64,000 nt of DNA from Poa pratensis (lineage: Eukaryota; Streptophyta; Magnoliopsida; Poales; Poaceae): contig CAMZMU010000111.1 of the NCBI GenBank assembly GCA_947311845.1, forward strand, positions 14,824,799 through 14,888,798. The letters are read 5' to 3'. The position numbers were made by a program, and so were the translations under genes. Below the pieces are notes generated by a model that did no database searches, was not told the DNA's origin, and was given only the letters and a program-made list of their open reading frames with translations. How positions within the stretch are numbered: the stretch's first letter is position 1; each line of letters begins with the position of its first letter. This document shows positions 42,927-52,744 of the stretch, piece after piece.

Positions 42927-43329
42927 CTGCAGCATAAGAAACATAAGTTAACATCAGAATATGTAGCCACAGACACAAATATAGATGCAAATAAGAGTAA
43001 CAGGGTCCAAACTTAGGACGTAAATAAAATGTCACCTTAGGCTCCTACCAAGGAAGATGGTGTGGATTAGGATTATGTGGCAATGACCATATATCACGAG
43101 TGTTGCAAGTCCTAGGTAATCTCAAAATAATATTATGGTTGGAACAGTATTTGATGTCTCGTATAGCAAACACAAACATAAGGTAAGCAATCAATTCTCA
43201 AGAGATTTAGGTACAATCAAACACAATAAACAACATATGGTCTGAAATATAGATCAAACATTCATCAATCATCCAATCCAAACACACCAAATCGTGAAAT
43301 CGGAAGAGAAACCAAATTGGAAAACTCAC

Positions 43330-43469
43330 CTGATGCGGCTGCCTCGTAGTGGGTGGAAGGGTCGGTTCTGGGGTCAGTAGATGGCGGTGGTTCCAATCGC
43401 CCCACCTGCTCTCCCTTGGGAACAAAGACTGACATCGCACTCGCCGGCTGCACGTGATGATTTGCTCGC
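43330..43469 (-). other. Putative exon in the CACTA minus-strand transcript
   Basis: 140 nt between acceptor CTTTCAG and donor CATCAG/GTGAGT on the minus strand. It is open in a frame reading VFVPKGEQVGRLEPPPSTD, a Pro/Glu-rich peptide I do not recognise. Confidence 0.4.
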
Positions 43470-45601
43470 CTGAAAGTTATTCACTGTCAAGCCTGAGTTC
43501 CCCACACTGTAAACTTATGATATCAGTAAATCAAAATACAGTGGTGTGGCTTCTCAAGGGCAAATTCAATGGTTAGGTGTAGTGATGCCACCCGGATCAT
43601 CTGATCTGCAAGCGTGTAATGGTTTATTAAAAAATGGAGTTGCTATCCGAACTATTTTCACATATAAAAAGAATTTTTGCGGATTAAACTGACAGAAGAT
43701 GATCTATTCTTGGCCCTTACAAAGCTAGAGAATGCAAATTAATTGGCTTCCCAAGAACCAACTAGGGATTCTAGTCCATAGTCAGAACTTGCCAGAAATC
43801 AATAAAGTGGTATCAATACACGATGGAGAATATTTGCGACAGCAAACAATTGAAAATGTAACAGTGGACCCACAAAAGAAACAGCTGGCGAACCTTGATG
43901 TAACTACATCTGTGTAGTCTTGAAGTGGTAACCTTGAACTAGCCCCACGAGGTTCTTCAGCAACTCTCTCCTCTGGCTTCGCCTCCAAAAGGCATTTGCT
44001 ATATTTGGCTCACTACATGATGTGCTGGTTTAGAAAACGAAAAAATTCTCAGCAAATGCAACGAACAAGGCAGTCAATATTAACACAAGTATTAGGTCAT
44101 TAAATAAAAATTCTGACAAAACAAACATGAGATCTGCTTCTGTACACCCCCTTTCTGAATAGTTTGAGTTAAAATGCAGATCAGTGGTGGGGATTAGAAC
44201 TCGTCCATAACCAAAGTTATGAAGTCTAATATGATCAACTCCAGTATAACAACAATATCCCCCTCACCATATAATCCTTCCCTGTCTCATCAGTCACCAC
44301 CTGATCCCGCCCCTCTGCCTTGTCCTCCTACGTCCAACTCTGACTTCCAACGCATCCCCACCACTGATCTACTTCCTACTGCGATAGATAGATTTGATGA
44401 AGCTTCAATTCTGCACTGAGATAGAGATGGAATGTTTTTATCTTGCTCAAAATATAAACTCCAGAAAGTTAGAAAAATATTACAGAAGGATGCAAGCAAC
44501 AAAAGAAGGAATGAACAAATACAAGTGATAGGGTGTGTTTTTTCATAGATGATATACCAGAGCATGCAAACTTCTCTACATTGAACTATAATTCTATGTG
44601 GCCACTCTGCTTTCGAATGGTGCTTTTTACCACAACAACATACAGTTAAAATATTCATGACCGATTTTCCTCTTACAATTTCTGTGTTTGGTTAATGTTG
44701 TCAGTTAAAATATTATAACTTCCGGTGTAATATCCTCAAAAAATGCCATTAAACCCATAAAGTCCTGCTATCTATTTGAAGGTTCAAGATAGAAATTCAT
44801 CCATTAAAGTGTGTTGACTAGTTCTTTTTAGCTAACTAAATATTAGTAAGAATCAGCACAGTAACTCTCTATCATGATACTCAGTGAGATACTGGAAAAA
44901 TAACAAAGTCCTGAATCGGAGAAATCTACTCAGACTAACTTAACCAATCATCAATGAACAAACAATTACCGCAAATCTACTCCTGGATCATTTAAGAGAG
45001 TTTGCAATGTTCTATTCTTAGATCAATGAACACAGCACACCATTTGAAACTCTCAGTCAATAGCTGAACTATTAATGGGAACGGTTATCTGCATAAAATA
45101 GGACATCTAATCGGAAATGCGGCAGTAACTGACTTCACTGGATAGAGCCTATGCCAAATTCGAGTAGTGGTAGAATTAGCCTATGCTACTAATTAAAGTC
45201 ATATGAAGGTCAACCCCAAACTAACTAGTACGAACATGAGAAAAGCAATTCTAATCAAGCGTCAAAAACATGGATCTGAAATGTCTGCCAGAATCAATGA
45301 ATAGGAGACAAAACTAGTTTGAAGGAGGGGAACTCACCAGATACTTGCAGGTTGTTGTACGTGGATGGTTAGAGAGTGTGGTGCCCACGAGAAAAGGAAG
45401 GAGTGTCGGGACTCCATGAGAGGCGGCCGTGCATATTTCATAACAGCATACATTGAACTGCATACAAATTTCAGCTTCCTAATTATGTAACCGCATGATT
45501 ATTTGCTACGAAGTTTGAATAAAACGTGGCATCTACTAGAAAAGTGTACAACCCAAGTACCTCTATGATTACAGTAAAATGCTAAACGCAAAGCAAAGTG
45601 C
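43470..45601. other. CACTA interior without recognised genes
   Basis: AT-rich sequence with short frames only. One good minus-strand donor (TATCTG/GTGAGTT, exon end at 45338) suggests another exon. Otherwise nothing recognised. Confidence 0.4.
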
Positions 45602-46063
45602 GGTCTCGACTCTCTTCATCACCTGCAGTTGTTCATACAAACAGTCAGTTAAGTTGGCACATAGATGTTAATCACTGAACCAATAACTGTGATGATAGTA
45701 CATTCAGAAGAAGAACAAGAATGTACCTTCTTGGAGAAAGGGTTGGTTGGCGCGAGGTAGCGGTTCCCCTGGCGATGGCGTGCATCCCCCAGCGAGTGTA
45801 GTCATTGTTCACCACATGGAAGTAGCCATGCTTGCACCTGAAACAATGGCAATTCAGATGGTGACAGGGGTTAGCGAACCAGCTAACGAAATGTGAATCT
45901 TCAGTATCTGGTGCTTTAAACACAGAGGATTACGGTTGGGTTACTGAAATTTTACCTTGGCATTCTCTTAATGAGTCCTTAATTTCCTGAAATGGCTAAA
46001 AGCTATTGCGACCTGCACTGCCTTGTCCTTGAGGTAGGAGTCACTGTGACCCACGAGCATCAC
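45602..46063 (-). pseudogene. Captured pectate lyase fragment, three exons with introns
   Basis: Minus strand. Exon a (46063-45956) reads VMLVGHSDSYLKDKAVQV and, in a second frame, ends near IKRMPR. Exon b (45837-45727) reads [21 protein letters not shown], then in another frame [15 protein letters not shown]. Exon c (from 45622) reads VMKRVET. These follow one another as in plant pectate lyases (PL1), where [26 protein letters not shown] and NRYLAPNNPF are hallmark stretches. Each exon has AG acceptor and GT donor signals and the junctions keep the family's reading order. Damage: small deletions cause frame changes in exons a and b, removing the short stretch between HAI and QGN. The rest of the enzyme, including earlier calcium-binding strands, is absent. 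The intact family cleaves pectate by beta-elimination in the cell wall; this copy cannot. Confidence 0.88.
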
Positions 46064-46514
46064 CTGCATACATTGTTTCATTTACCATCTCTCAGTGAAA
46101 AATCTAAGCAAATCTCATTGCGCATATAAAAACTCCAAAAGAGTCTCGATTGCACGTGAGATGCTGCGGCTACACAGAAATACAGTTTACCCTACAGCAA
46201 ACCGACAACTCCTTGTTAAATCTGATGCTCAACTACACTTCTGCTGGTAGAAAACAGTGCAGCACACTCCTACTGAATGTGCGACTGTCGCTAATCAAAC
46301 AGTGCAGTACAATCGTACTGAAATTAGTAGGATTGCTGGACTGGACATGTTGTGATTCAGAAATTGGATCACAAAGTCTCTAGAGTCAAGCCCTTGAACT
46401 GATATGGCTACCAAAATCCTACTTGTCCAACTAATCATTTGATCAAACACTTAATCTGCATTCAGTTCAAGTAGAACAGGAAACACAAAACAAGCACCGT
46501 ATATTAGCTTTTAC

Positions 46515-46975
46515 CTTTCGGAGAGGACGTCCTTGAAGCAGGGGCTCTAAGAGGGAGCCGTAGACGACGGGAGACGCAGCCGGAGTTCGCGGCAGTGCGG
46601 TAATCGTGCCGGCGACCTAGCCAAACCCGAGGCTAGGGTTCGCCGTGGCGTCGCGCTCGAAGAAGATCGATGCAGGGTCTCATCGGCGTTCGGCGGCGCC
46701 GGAGGTGACCGGAGACGGCCGGAGCAGCGGCTGCGGCGCGAGCGACGCTGACGGGAGAGGAGGGGATCGAGAGAGAGAGAGAGAGACCGAAACCCTAGCT
46801 AGGGTTGGGGTTGCGCGTCGCGGGAGAGCACGAGGAACAAATCGAGTTGGAGGAGACGGAAGATCACACTGAGGCGGTCGGGTTGCGACCCATGGCGGCG
46901 GCGGAGCAGGCCGGAGACGGCCGGGGCAGCCCGGCGACGTTGGCGGCGAAACGAGAATCATGAGACTACATGCGA
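46515..46975 (-). other. GC-rich probable first exon of the CACTA minus-strand transcript
   Basis: On the minus strand, GC-rich sequence ends in a good donor (CCGAAAG/GTAAAAG, exon end at 46515); the next acceptor is that of pectate lyase exon a, 451 bp on. A 15-bp GA run is at about 46771-46785. The long Arg/Pro-rich frame here is low-complexity and not taken as coding. Confidence 0.4.
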
Positions 46976-47079
46976 GGGAGAAAGAGCGCGAATGGGCTGG
47001 TTGGACAGGACCGGCAGGGGCCTTTTGGTCATTTTGATCCTTTTTCAGTTAAAATAATATAAAGAAAATTCTAAGTGGT

Positions 47080-48620
47080 CATAAAACATCAGAAAAATCC
47101 TTTGCGCAACCGAGGCCGCCGCCAATCCCCTTCTCTCCTTTCCCTAGTGACGCGCCTCCGCGCTGCACCGGTCAACGCCGGCCATCACCGACGACGCCAC
47201 CCCGGTACAGCTCCGCCTCAACTTCGTTTGGTTCTCGTCGCCGATTCGTTGGCCCGCACCCCCACTCGAGCTCCTGAACCCTAGGTCACCGTCACCCGCG
47301 CCACCGTCGCTCACTGGCAGGCTTGCGCCCTTGTGCCCGCTGTGACCTATTCCCTCTCTCGATCCTCGCGACCTCTTTCGCCGCGGTTTCTCGTGTGGTT
47401 GTTGTGGCCTCCCGCACCTATGTGCGATGGTAGGCTGCGGCTGGCCCCGGCTTTGTGTTCCTCCAGTACTTCCACTACGGCTCCTGCCTTGCTGTCATCT
47501 TCATTGACTCCGGTGAGGTAATATCCTAATTCTCTAACTCCTTTATTTTCTGCTATTAAAATTATTCACAATGATATAGGTTCTGACCAAATTTCATCCA
47601 GATAACGACTGCTATTCTTATGTCTCTGCTGAATCTTATGCTTATGCTTGAGATAAGCGATGCAATCAATTCAAGGTGCACCATAAATTTTGGTTGATCA
47701 AAGTGATTCTTTGTTACCCAAGTGAATAGTTCAGGAACCAAGAGAGTTATTAACCGGGCATTGAGGTTAATAAGCACATGCAATCTCTTGCTTTTATTTG
47801 AGAGTACTTTGCTTTTCGGGTTCTTTGGTATGAGATATATTTAAGTTCCATGTTATGAGGTTGCGATAACTCATGATAGCTCATTGTTTTTTTACTTCAA
47901 TATGCTTATGACTAAAATAAATTTTGAATACAAATTTGTTGGTGCCTTATGTGTCCCGACTTAAGACATAGCCAGTGGGTCCGTTGTATCCCATTCAAGC
48001 AAAACACTATACAATTATAGCTCATTTGGTTGTTCCCTTTTTCTGTCTCACGGCTCGATAGAACGCGTTTCCTTATGATGGGTTGTACTACGTCAGCCTC
48101 GATCTGCAAGATCAGTATTACCTCTTGGCCAGAATTTTTCTAAGATCATTCCTGCCATGTTGTGGCTTAGGTGGTTTTAAAATAACCTGGAGTAAATCAC
48201 CTGTAATTTTCTTCATTGCGTTAGAACAATTGATTATTTCTACTAAGCACATTCCAACAATGCAACTTTGGAGTAAACACAACTCATATCTGTACTTAGA
48301 TAGAATCCCGTTGTTTGAATCCTTCATTGGTACCTTGGATATATTTGCCATAGTCACTTGAAGTATTATACATCTGAAATGTTATTATGTAGGGCCAAGA
48401 TGAAAATGCTCCTTAAACCCTATCCGTTTTGGTACCTTTCTACAATAATGTTTTCTTGCCATTACCTCGTTTTTTCTCTATATATGTTTGCCCTAGCTAT
48501 TAGCATTGTGTGTCATAGCCTGCTGCACCTCTATTTATTATTTCTATTTGCATTGTTGACATTCTCTTGCTTACTGATGTTTACATTCGTTTGTAGGTAT
48601 GAAGCAGGGTGATGCTAGAA
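47080..48620 (+). other. Possible plus-strand spliced transcript of the CACTA element
   Basis: A GC-rich leader (47095-47520) ends near a donor-like CCGGTGAG/GTAATA, and an acceptor-like GATATAG precedes 47581. Later short frames (for example 48083-48361, 92 codons) show no known domain. It may be a non-coding transcript or another captured fragment too short to recognise. Confidence 0.3.
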
Positions 48621-48892
48621 GTCGATAAGAATTGTCCAGATTTGTTCTTACTTGTTTGTTTTCACAAGTTTCTGACAGTATGATTTCTAAAAATGTTGAA
48701 TGTTTCTGAAAGTGTTCTCTGACAGAATGAATAGTCCAGTGTAGTATGAATAACTGAAAGTCTTTTGATCATTTTTAAAGACCTTCACTCTGAGTCCATT
48801 AGCTGAAACGTGGAATGTTTGGAATGTGGATGTAATAGTTTCAGACTTATGCTTTTCAACGTGTATATGTGGTTTCTGAAGTTGTTCACCTA

Positions 48893-49130
48893 TTGAGGCA
48901 CTTAGCCAAACTGCCCCAAAAGATATGAGATTTAGGGGCGCTTTTCCAAAATGCCCCAAAAGTTATGACATTTAGGGGCACTTTGCCAAACTGCTCCAAA
49001 AGTTATGACATTTAGGAGCACTTTGGCAAAGTGCCACAAAATGTCATATATATCTATTGGGGCATATTGAGAAACTGGCTCTAATTGGAAGCTTTTGGGA
49101 CACTTTCAGCCAAAGTGCCCCTAAATGTAT
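48893..49130. repeat. 3' subterminal repeats of the CACTA element
   Basis: Several copies of TTATGACATTTAGGGGCACTTT-type units (20 nt or less shown elsewhere) containing TGCCCCAAAA, in the opposite balance of orientation to the 5' set. Confidence 0.8.
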
Positions 49131-49375
49131 ACCGTGGTGTAGTGCCTCTGAACTGCATATAAATTGTCCTTTCATGTTATCACATACCAATTGCATCGGG
49201 GTAATCTAATTTTTTTGTTATGCTATCAGCTGCAATTCACGTGTATCATATTCACGGGTATCATCCAGAAATACTAAGCATTGGCGTATAAACGGACGCT
49301 GCAGAGGGTTTCGTACATTTCGCAGGACAAAAAATCGTACTAACAACAGCATATACTGGAACAGCCTGACGCTGG

Positions 49376-50213
49376 TCATGCATCCGAGGACTGAAACTCC
49401 GGAGCGGCTTGCTTATGGTTCGTGTCGACCTCTTCTTCCCGAGCGATCTCGCAGCAACGTGATTGGTCTTGATCCCTGCTACCCCGGCCAAATACGCCGC
49501 TGAGGGTGCCGGCGTGAAGCAGGATGAGGTAGATCAGCTGCGTCAGCGTCGAGATCGTGATGAACGCCTCCAGTGTCCTCTGCAAGCAGCGACGCGTAAA
49601 CACAATCGTGAACAGGTGAGAACCATGCGAAGGAGAACAGCAAAGTCAACGACGGTATTATACCTACCAGGCGCCTTCCTCGATTCCCCAGGGTGATGTG
49701 CTTGCAGGCGAGGCTGTAATTAAAATGTTCAAGAAAAGATGGCAGCATCGTGAGCTAGGGCAATTTGTATGTAATGTATGTCTGAATTTCTGCACGAGGT
49801 AGCTGCGAGTGCGAGTGTATCACCCGAAGGCGAGGGCAGAGAGTGCCCAGGAGACGAGTCCGGTGGATGCCGCGGTGGCGAGGCTCTCGCCGCGCCATGG
49901 CGCCCTGACGTGAAGCACGCCGGAGAGCACCGAGCAGGCGCCGACCACCCCGGCCATCAGCGAGAAGACGAGCAGGTATCCTGTCGCCGTGTTACCTCCT
50001 AAATCTGCACAGTTACTGCGTCATGTACTGCGTTCGTGGTAGGTAGGAGACGAAGGTAGGGGCTAGCAGGCTGCACTTACGGCGGTGGGTCTCGCGGTCG
50101 ATGAACTTGTTGATCGACCACCCGGCGATGCCGAGGACGGCGGCGTGCATGACGAGGTTGATGCACAGGAGCGGCCCCATGTACCGCCTGCTCGCCGCGC
50201 CGACGACGGCCAT
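49376..50213 (-). CDS. AWPM-19-like integral membrane protein (4 exons)
   Basis: Minus strand, exons 50213-50081, 49998-49824, 49713-49668 and 49579-49376; phases are consistent and the product is 185 residues. All introns are GT-AG on the coding strand (donors GTAAGT, GTGATA, GTAGGT). Four membrane segments are visible, at about residues 12-35, 52-74, 88-106 and 124-146. The family pattern is clear: LLCINLVMHAAVLGIAGWSINKFID at the N-terminus (positions 16-40), GYLLVFSLMAGVVG, then SWALSALAFGLACKHI and LEAFITISTLTQLIYLILLHAG. AWPM-19 proteins are plasma-membrane proteins raised by abscisic acid and cold; a rice member transports abscisic acid (established knowledge). The hydrophilic C-tail (about 40 residues) is Glu/Asp/Gln-rich. 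The gene lies between a CACTA element (232 bp after the stop) and a hAT-like element (125 bp before the start). Confidence 0.92.
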
Positions 50214-50338
50214 GGATTGACCGCTTAGCTATGGGGGGTCTCTCGGGTGTGTGATATAATTGGTCAGCTGACTCTCTGCTCGAAATGCACTAGAACATCT
50301 TAATCCGGGGCTGTGATCGATCACGGGTGGCTTGCGAT

Positions 50339-50887
50339 TAAGTATGGCAATTTTATCGATGGGTACGGGTATCCGCGGGTACCGTACCTACATGGGTAGG
50401 GTAGGGTGTGGGTACAATTTTATACCCATATCCATGGGTAGTACCTGTACGCTACCCGTTTAAGTCGCGGGTAGGGCACGGGTATAACCTCGTACCCGTG
50501 GGTATACCCATACCCTGCCCGTTTATATACCTTACTCGTGGAGGTCTAACATTTATTCTCGTGAATTTGTGGACCTATGTGAAGTTGTCATCAATTATCA
50601 ATTTGAGTTGACATAATTGTCACGTACTTAAATATATATTATTGAGTTGAGATGAATGTTTTTCTTTTATCAAAAAAATTATAGATGAATGTAAAATTAT
50701 GAGTAACTTGTACTATTTGCTTTACCCATTGGGTAACCAATGGGTATGGGTATCCGTCGGGTATGGGTACGGGTAAAGTTTTGTACCCGCGGGTACGGGT
50801 ATGAGTAGAATTTTGTACCCATTGACTACACGGGTATGGGTATGGTATTGGTCTACCCGTCCCATACCCTACCCATTGCCATCCTTA
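50339..50887. mobile_element. hAT (Ac/Ds-like) non-autonomous element
   Basis: 549 bp. The ends are TAAGTATGGCAAT and the complement of TAAGGATGGCAAT. The flanking 8-mers CTTGCGAT (50331-50338) and TTTGCGAT (50888-50895) match 7/8, fitting the hAT 8-bp TSD. Many GGGTA/TACCC words fill the subterminal regions, as in Ds elements. It has no transposase. Confidence 0.8.
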
Positions 50888-51140
50888 TTTGCGATGAGGC
50901 CCACGCTAGAAGTTTCGAGCAAGTGTGCAACCTCAGTGTTGTTGTGCACGCCAAGCTAGGCGTGGAGACAGGAGAGGGTCCCCTGGGTATGTCCGTGTGG
51001 ATACGCAAAGGCGTACGTGGGGCCAGCTTCGGGTGTGCGACGGCCGCCCGTGTTGCGTCGATGATCCAGATGAGATCGCAGATGCAAAAGGTTGAACCTG
51101 GTGCCCGCTGTAGTCTGGTTCTGACCTCCGTTTTGTACTA

Positions 51141-51185
51141 CTCCCTCCGACCCAGAATATTTGTCACAACTTGTATACACTAGAG
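51141..51185. mobile_element. Truncated Stowaway-like MITE end
   Basis: CTCCCTCCGACCCAGAATAT after TA (51139-51140) is a Stowaway terminus; no matching second end is found nearby. Confidence 0.5.
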
Positions 51186-52637
51186 GCTGGGGCGCCTCCT
51201 TGCCGGTCATATGCGACCCAATTTTGAGCACATACTGGCAACTGTTGTATGATGTCCTATGTAGACTGCTGGTGCTACATTCATTTTCTGCTTTTGCAGC
51301 CCTAGTTTAGTGATTACTCTTCAGCTAAGCTTTGCAAGTGAGGTCTTTATCCTGAAATCAATTTAACGACGGAAACCTTGCGACCAATACTAAATATAGG
51401 TGGACAAAATCTTCCAGAAAAGCAAAGCTGAAAACTTCGAAGGAAAAACGTTTACTAACTTACAGTCATCCACGAGTTGAATTTGAACAGTAGCTATTTT
51501 ATCACAACAAAAAACATATATAGACGCATCGAGAACAACTTCAAATGCCATCCAAGGATCATAAGCCCTGCACCAGTACATTAGCACCAAGTACCACCAA
51601 TGAAATGGAAACTGGTTCAAATATGTTGTAAGATGTTCTGAACAAAATCTGCAACCTGAGCAGCACTCTCAAGATCAAGATCATCTTTGATATGTTCATC
51701 CAAAGAACTCCATGAAACACAAAACTATGCTGAAGGAAAATGAAATATCAATTGTCCAAAGAATGATGCAATTCAATAATTTTCTTCAGAAGTATAGTTG
51801 CAAATGGTTCCATCCTATCTGTGTAAAACTAACACAGTAGAGATAACAACATGAAATGCTATTTGATTGCTGGACAAGAACTAAAGTTGTAATACATGTT
51901 CTGGAACATAAAAATACAAACAAATGTATACCATTCATTATGTTTTCTTAATTCTTTCTTGTCGTTTTTTGGACTGTGCTTTTCTCAATTTACTGTTGGT
52001 CTGAAATGTAACAGTGTATTGTGCAGGGAAAATCAATAGCCATCGATTTCCATGAGAACTTGGAGTGGTGTTCCCTGCAAGAGAAGACCACACACTGGTT
52101 AGACTTTACTCCACAAGTCCTTAATATACTGGCATTTGTGATTAATGATGGCAAAAGCTAAATGCCTAATGTCACAATTTGAGGAAACAAGGTTATCAGC
52201 TAGGGTGTTTTTTCCCATCGCCAAATTGACTCCGTAAGCAAGAAACAAGTAACTAATCATAGGACTGCTAGATGTCGTAGAAGTTTATGATTAAATAGTT
52301 GGCCAGGGTGAAACCCTCTTCATATATGAATTTAGCCTGTAATATACTGCCTCTACACATTTCCAGCAAGGATACATCTTTTATTTGACGCAAAAGCTTT
52401 ATCCACTGAAAGAGACCGATCATCAAAACGGCTGTATGTTGTTTATCTTCTTTCCGTGGCCTACATGATAAAGACAGGGGATGGATTTTTGTTAAGAAAT
52501 GCCACAACGTAGTTATGATGATCTATATAGCAACAACCACACTTTTGTCGTGAGGGAGGCTCCCTGAACATTCAAATTTGGCATGCGGAAACCAAAAGGA
52601 AAATATGTTCTATTTACTTATGTTCTTCTGAATATAT
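51186..52637. other. Intergenic sequence, nothing recognised
   Basis: AT-rich, with short frames on both strands and no domain, splice-supported exon or TIR I can defend. Confidence 0.4.
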
Positions 52638-52744
52638 GAGGCTCACAAATTTGGTCAATATTCAGAAGAACAAATTTGGTCAATATTCAGAAGAGCAGGT
52701 AAGTATGGTCTTTAAAACTAATATTGACCAAATTTGTGAGCCTC
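52638..52744. repeat. Perfect 25-bp inverted repeat with an internal direct repeat
   Basis: Arms 52638-52662 and 52720-52744 are exact complements (GAGGCTCACAAATTTGGTCA and five more bases). The loop repeats part of the left arm (CAAATTTGGTCAATATTCAG again at 52671-52690). Confidence 0.85.

Larger units (their letters stand above)
42082..49144. mobile_element. Non-autonomous CACTA transposon carrying host gene exons
   Basis: 7,063 bp. The termini are CACTACATCACGGT (42082-42095) and the complement of CACTACACCACGGT (49131-49144), 13/14 matching. The 3-bp TSD CCT is at 42079-42081 and 49145-49147. Subterminal repeats of the word TGCCCCTAAA lie at both ends, as expected for CACTA elements. No transposase (TNPD or TNPA) is visible, so it depends on a relative. 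Inside are three pectate lyase exons on the minus strand, further minus-strand splice signals, and a GC-rich centre from which transcripts on both strands could start. Confidence 0.88.

Noticed and set aside
46680..46961. 93-codon minus-strand frame in the CACTA centre as a protein
   Set aside because: Pro/Arg/Ser-rich low-complexity sequence with no domain; better read as a GC-rich leader exon.
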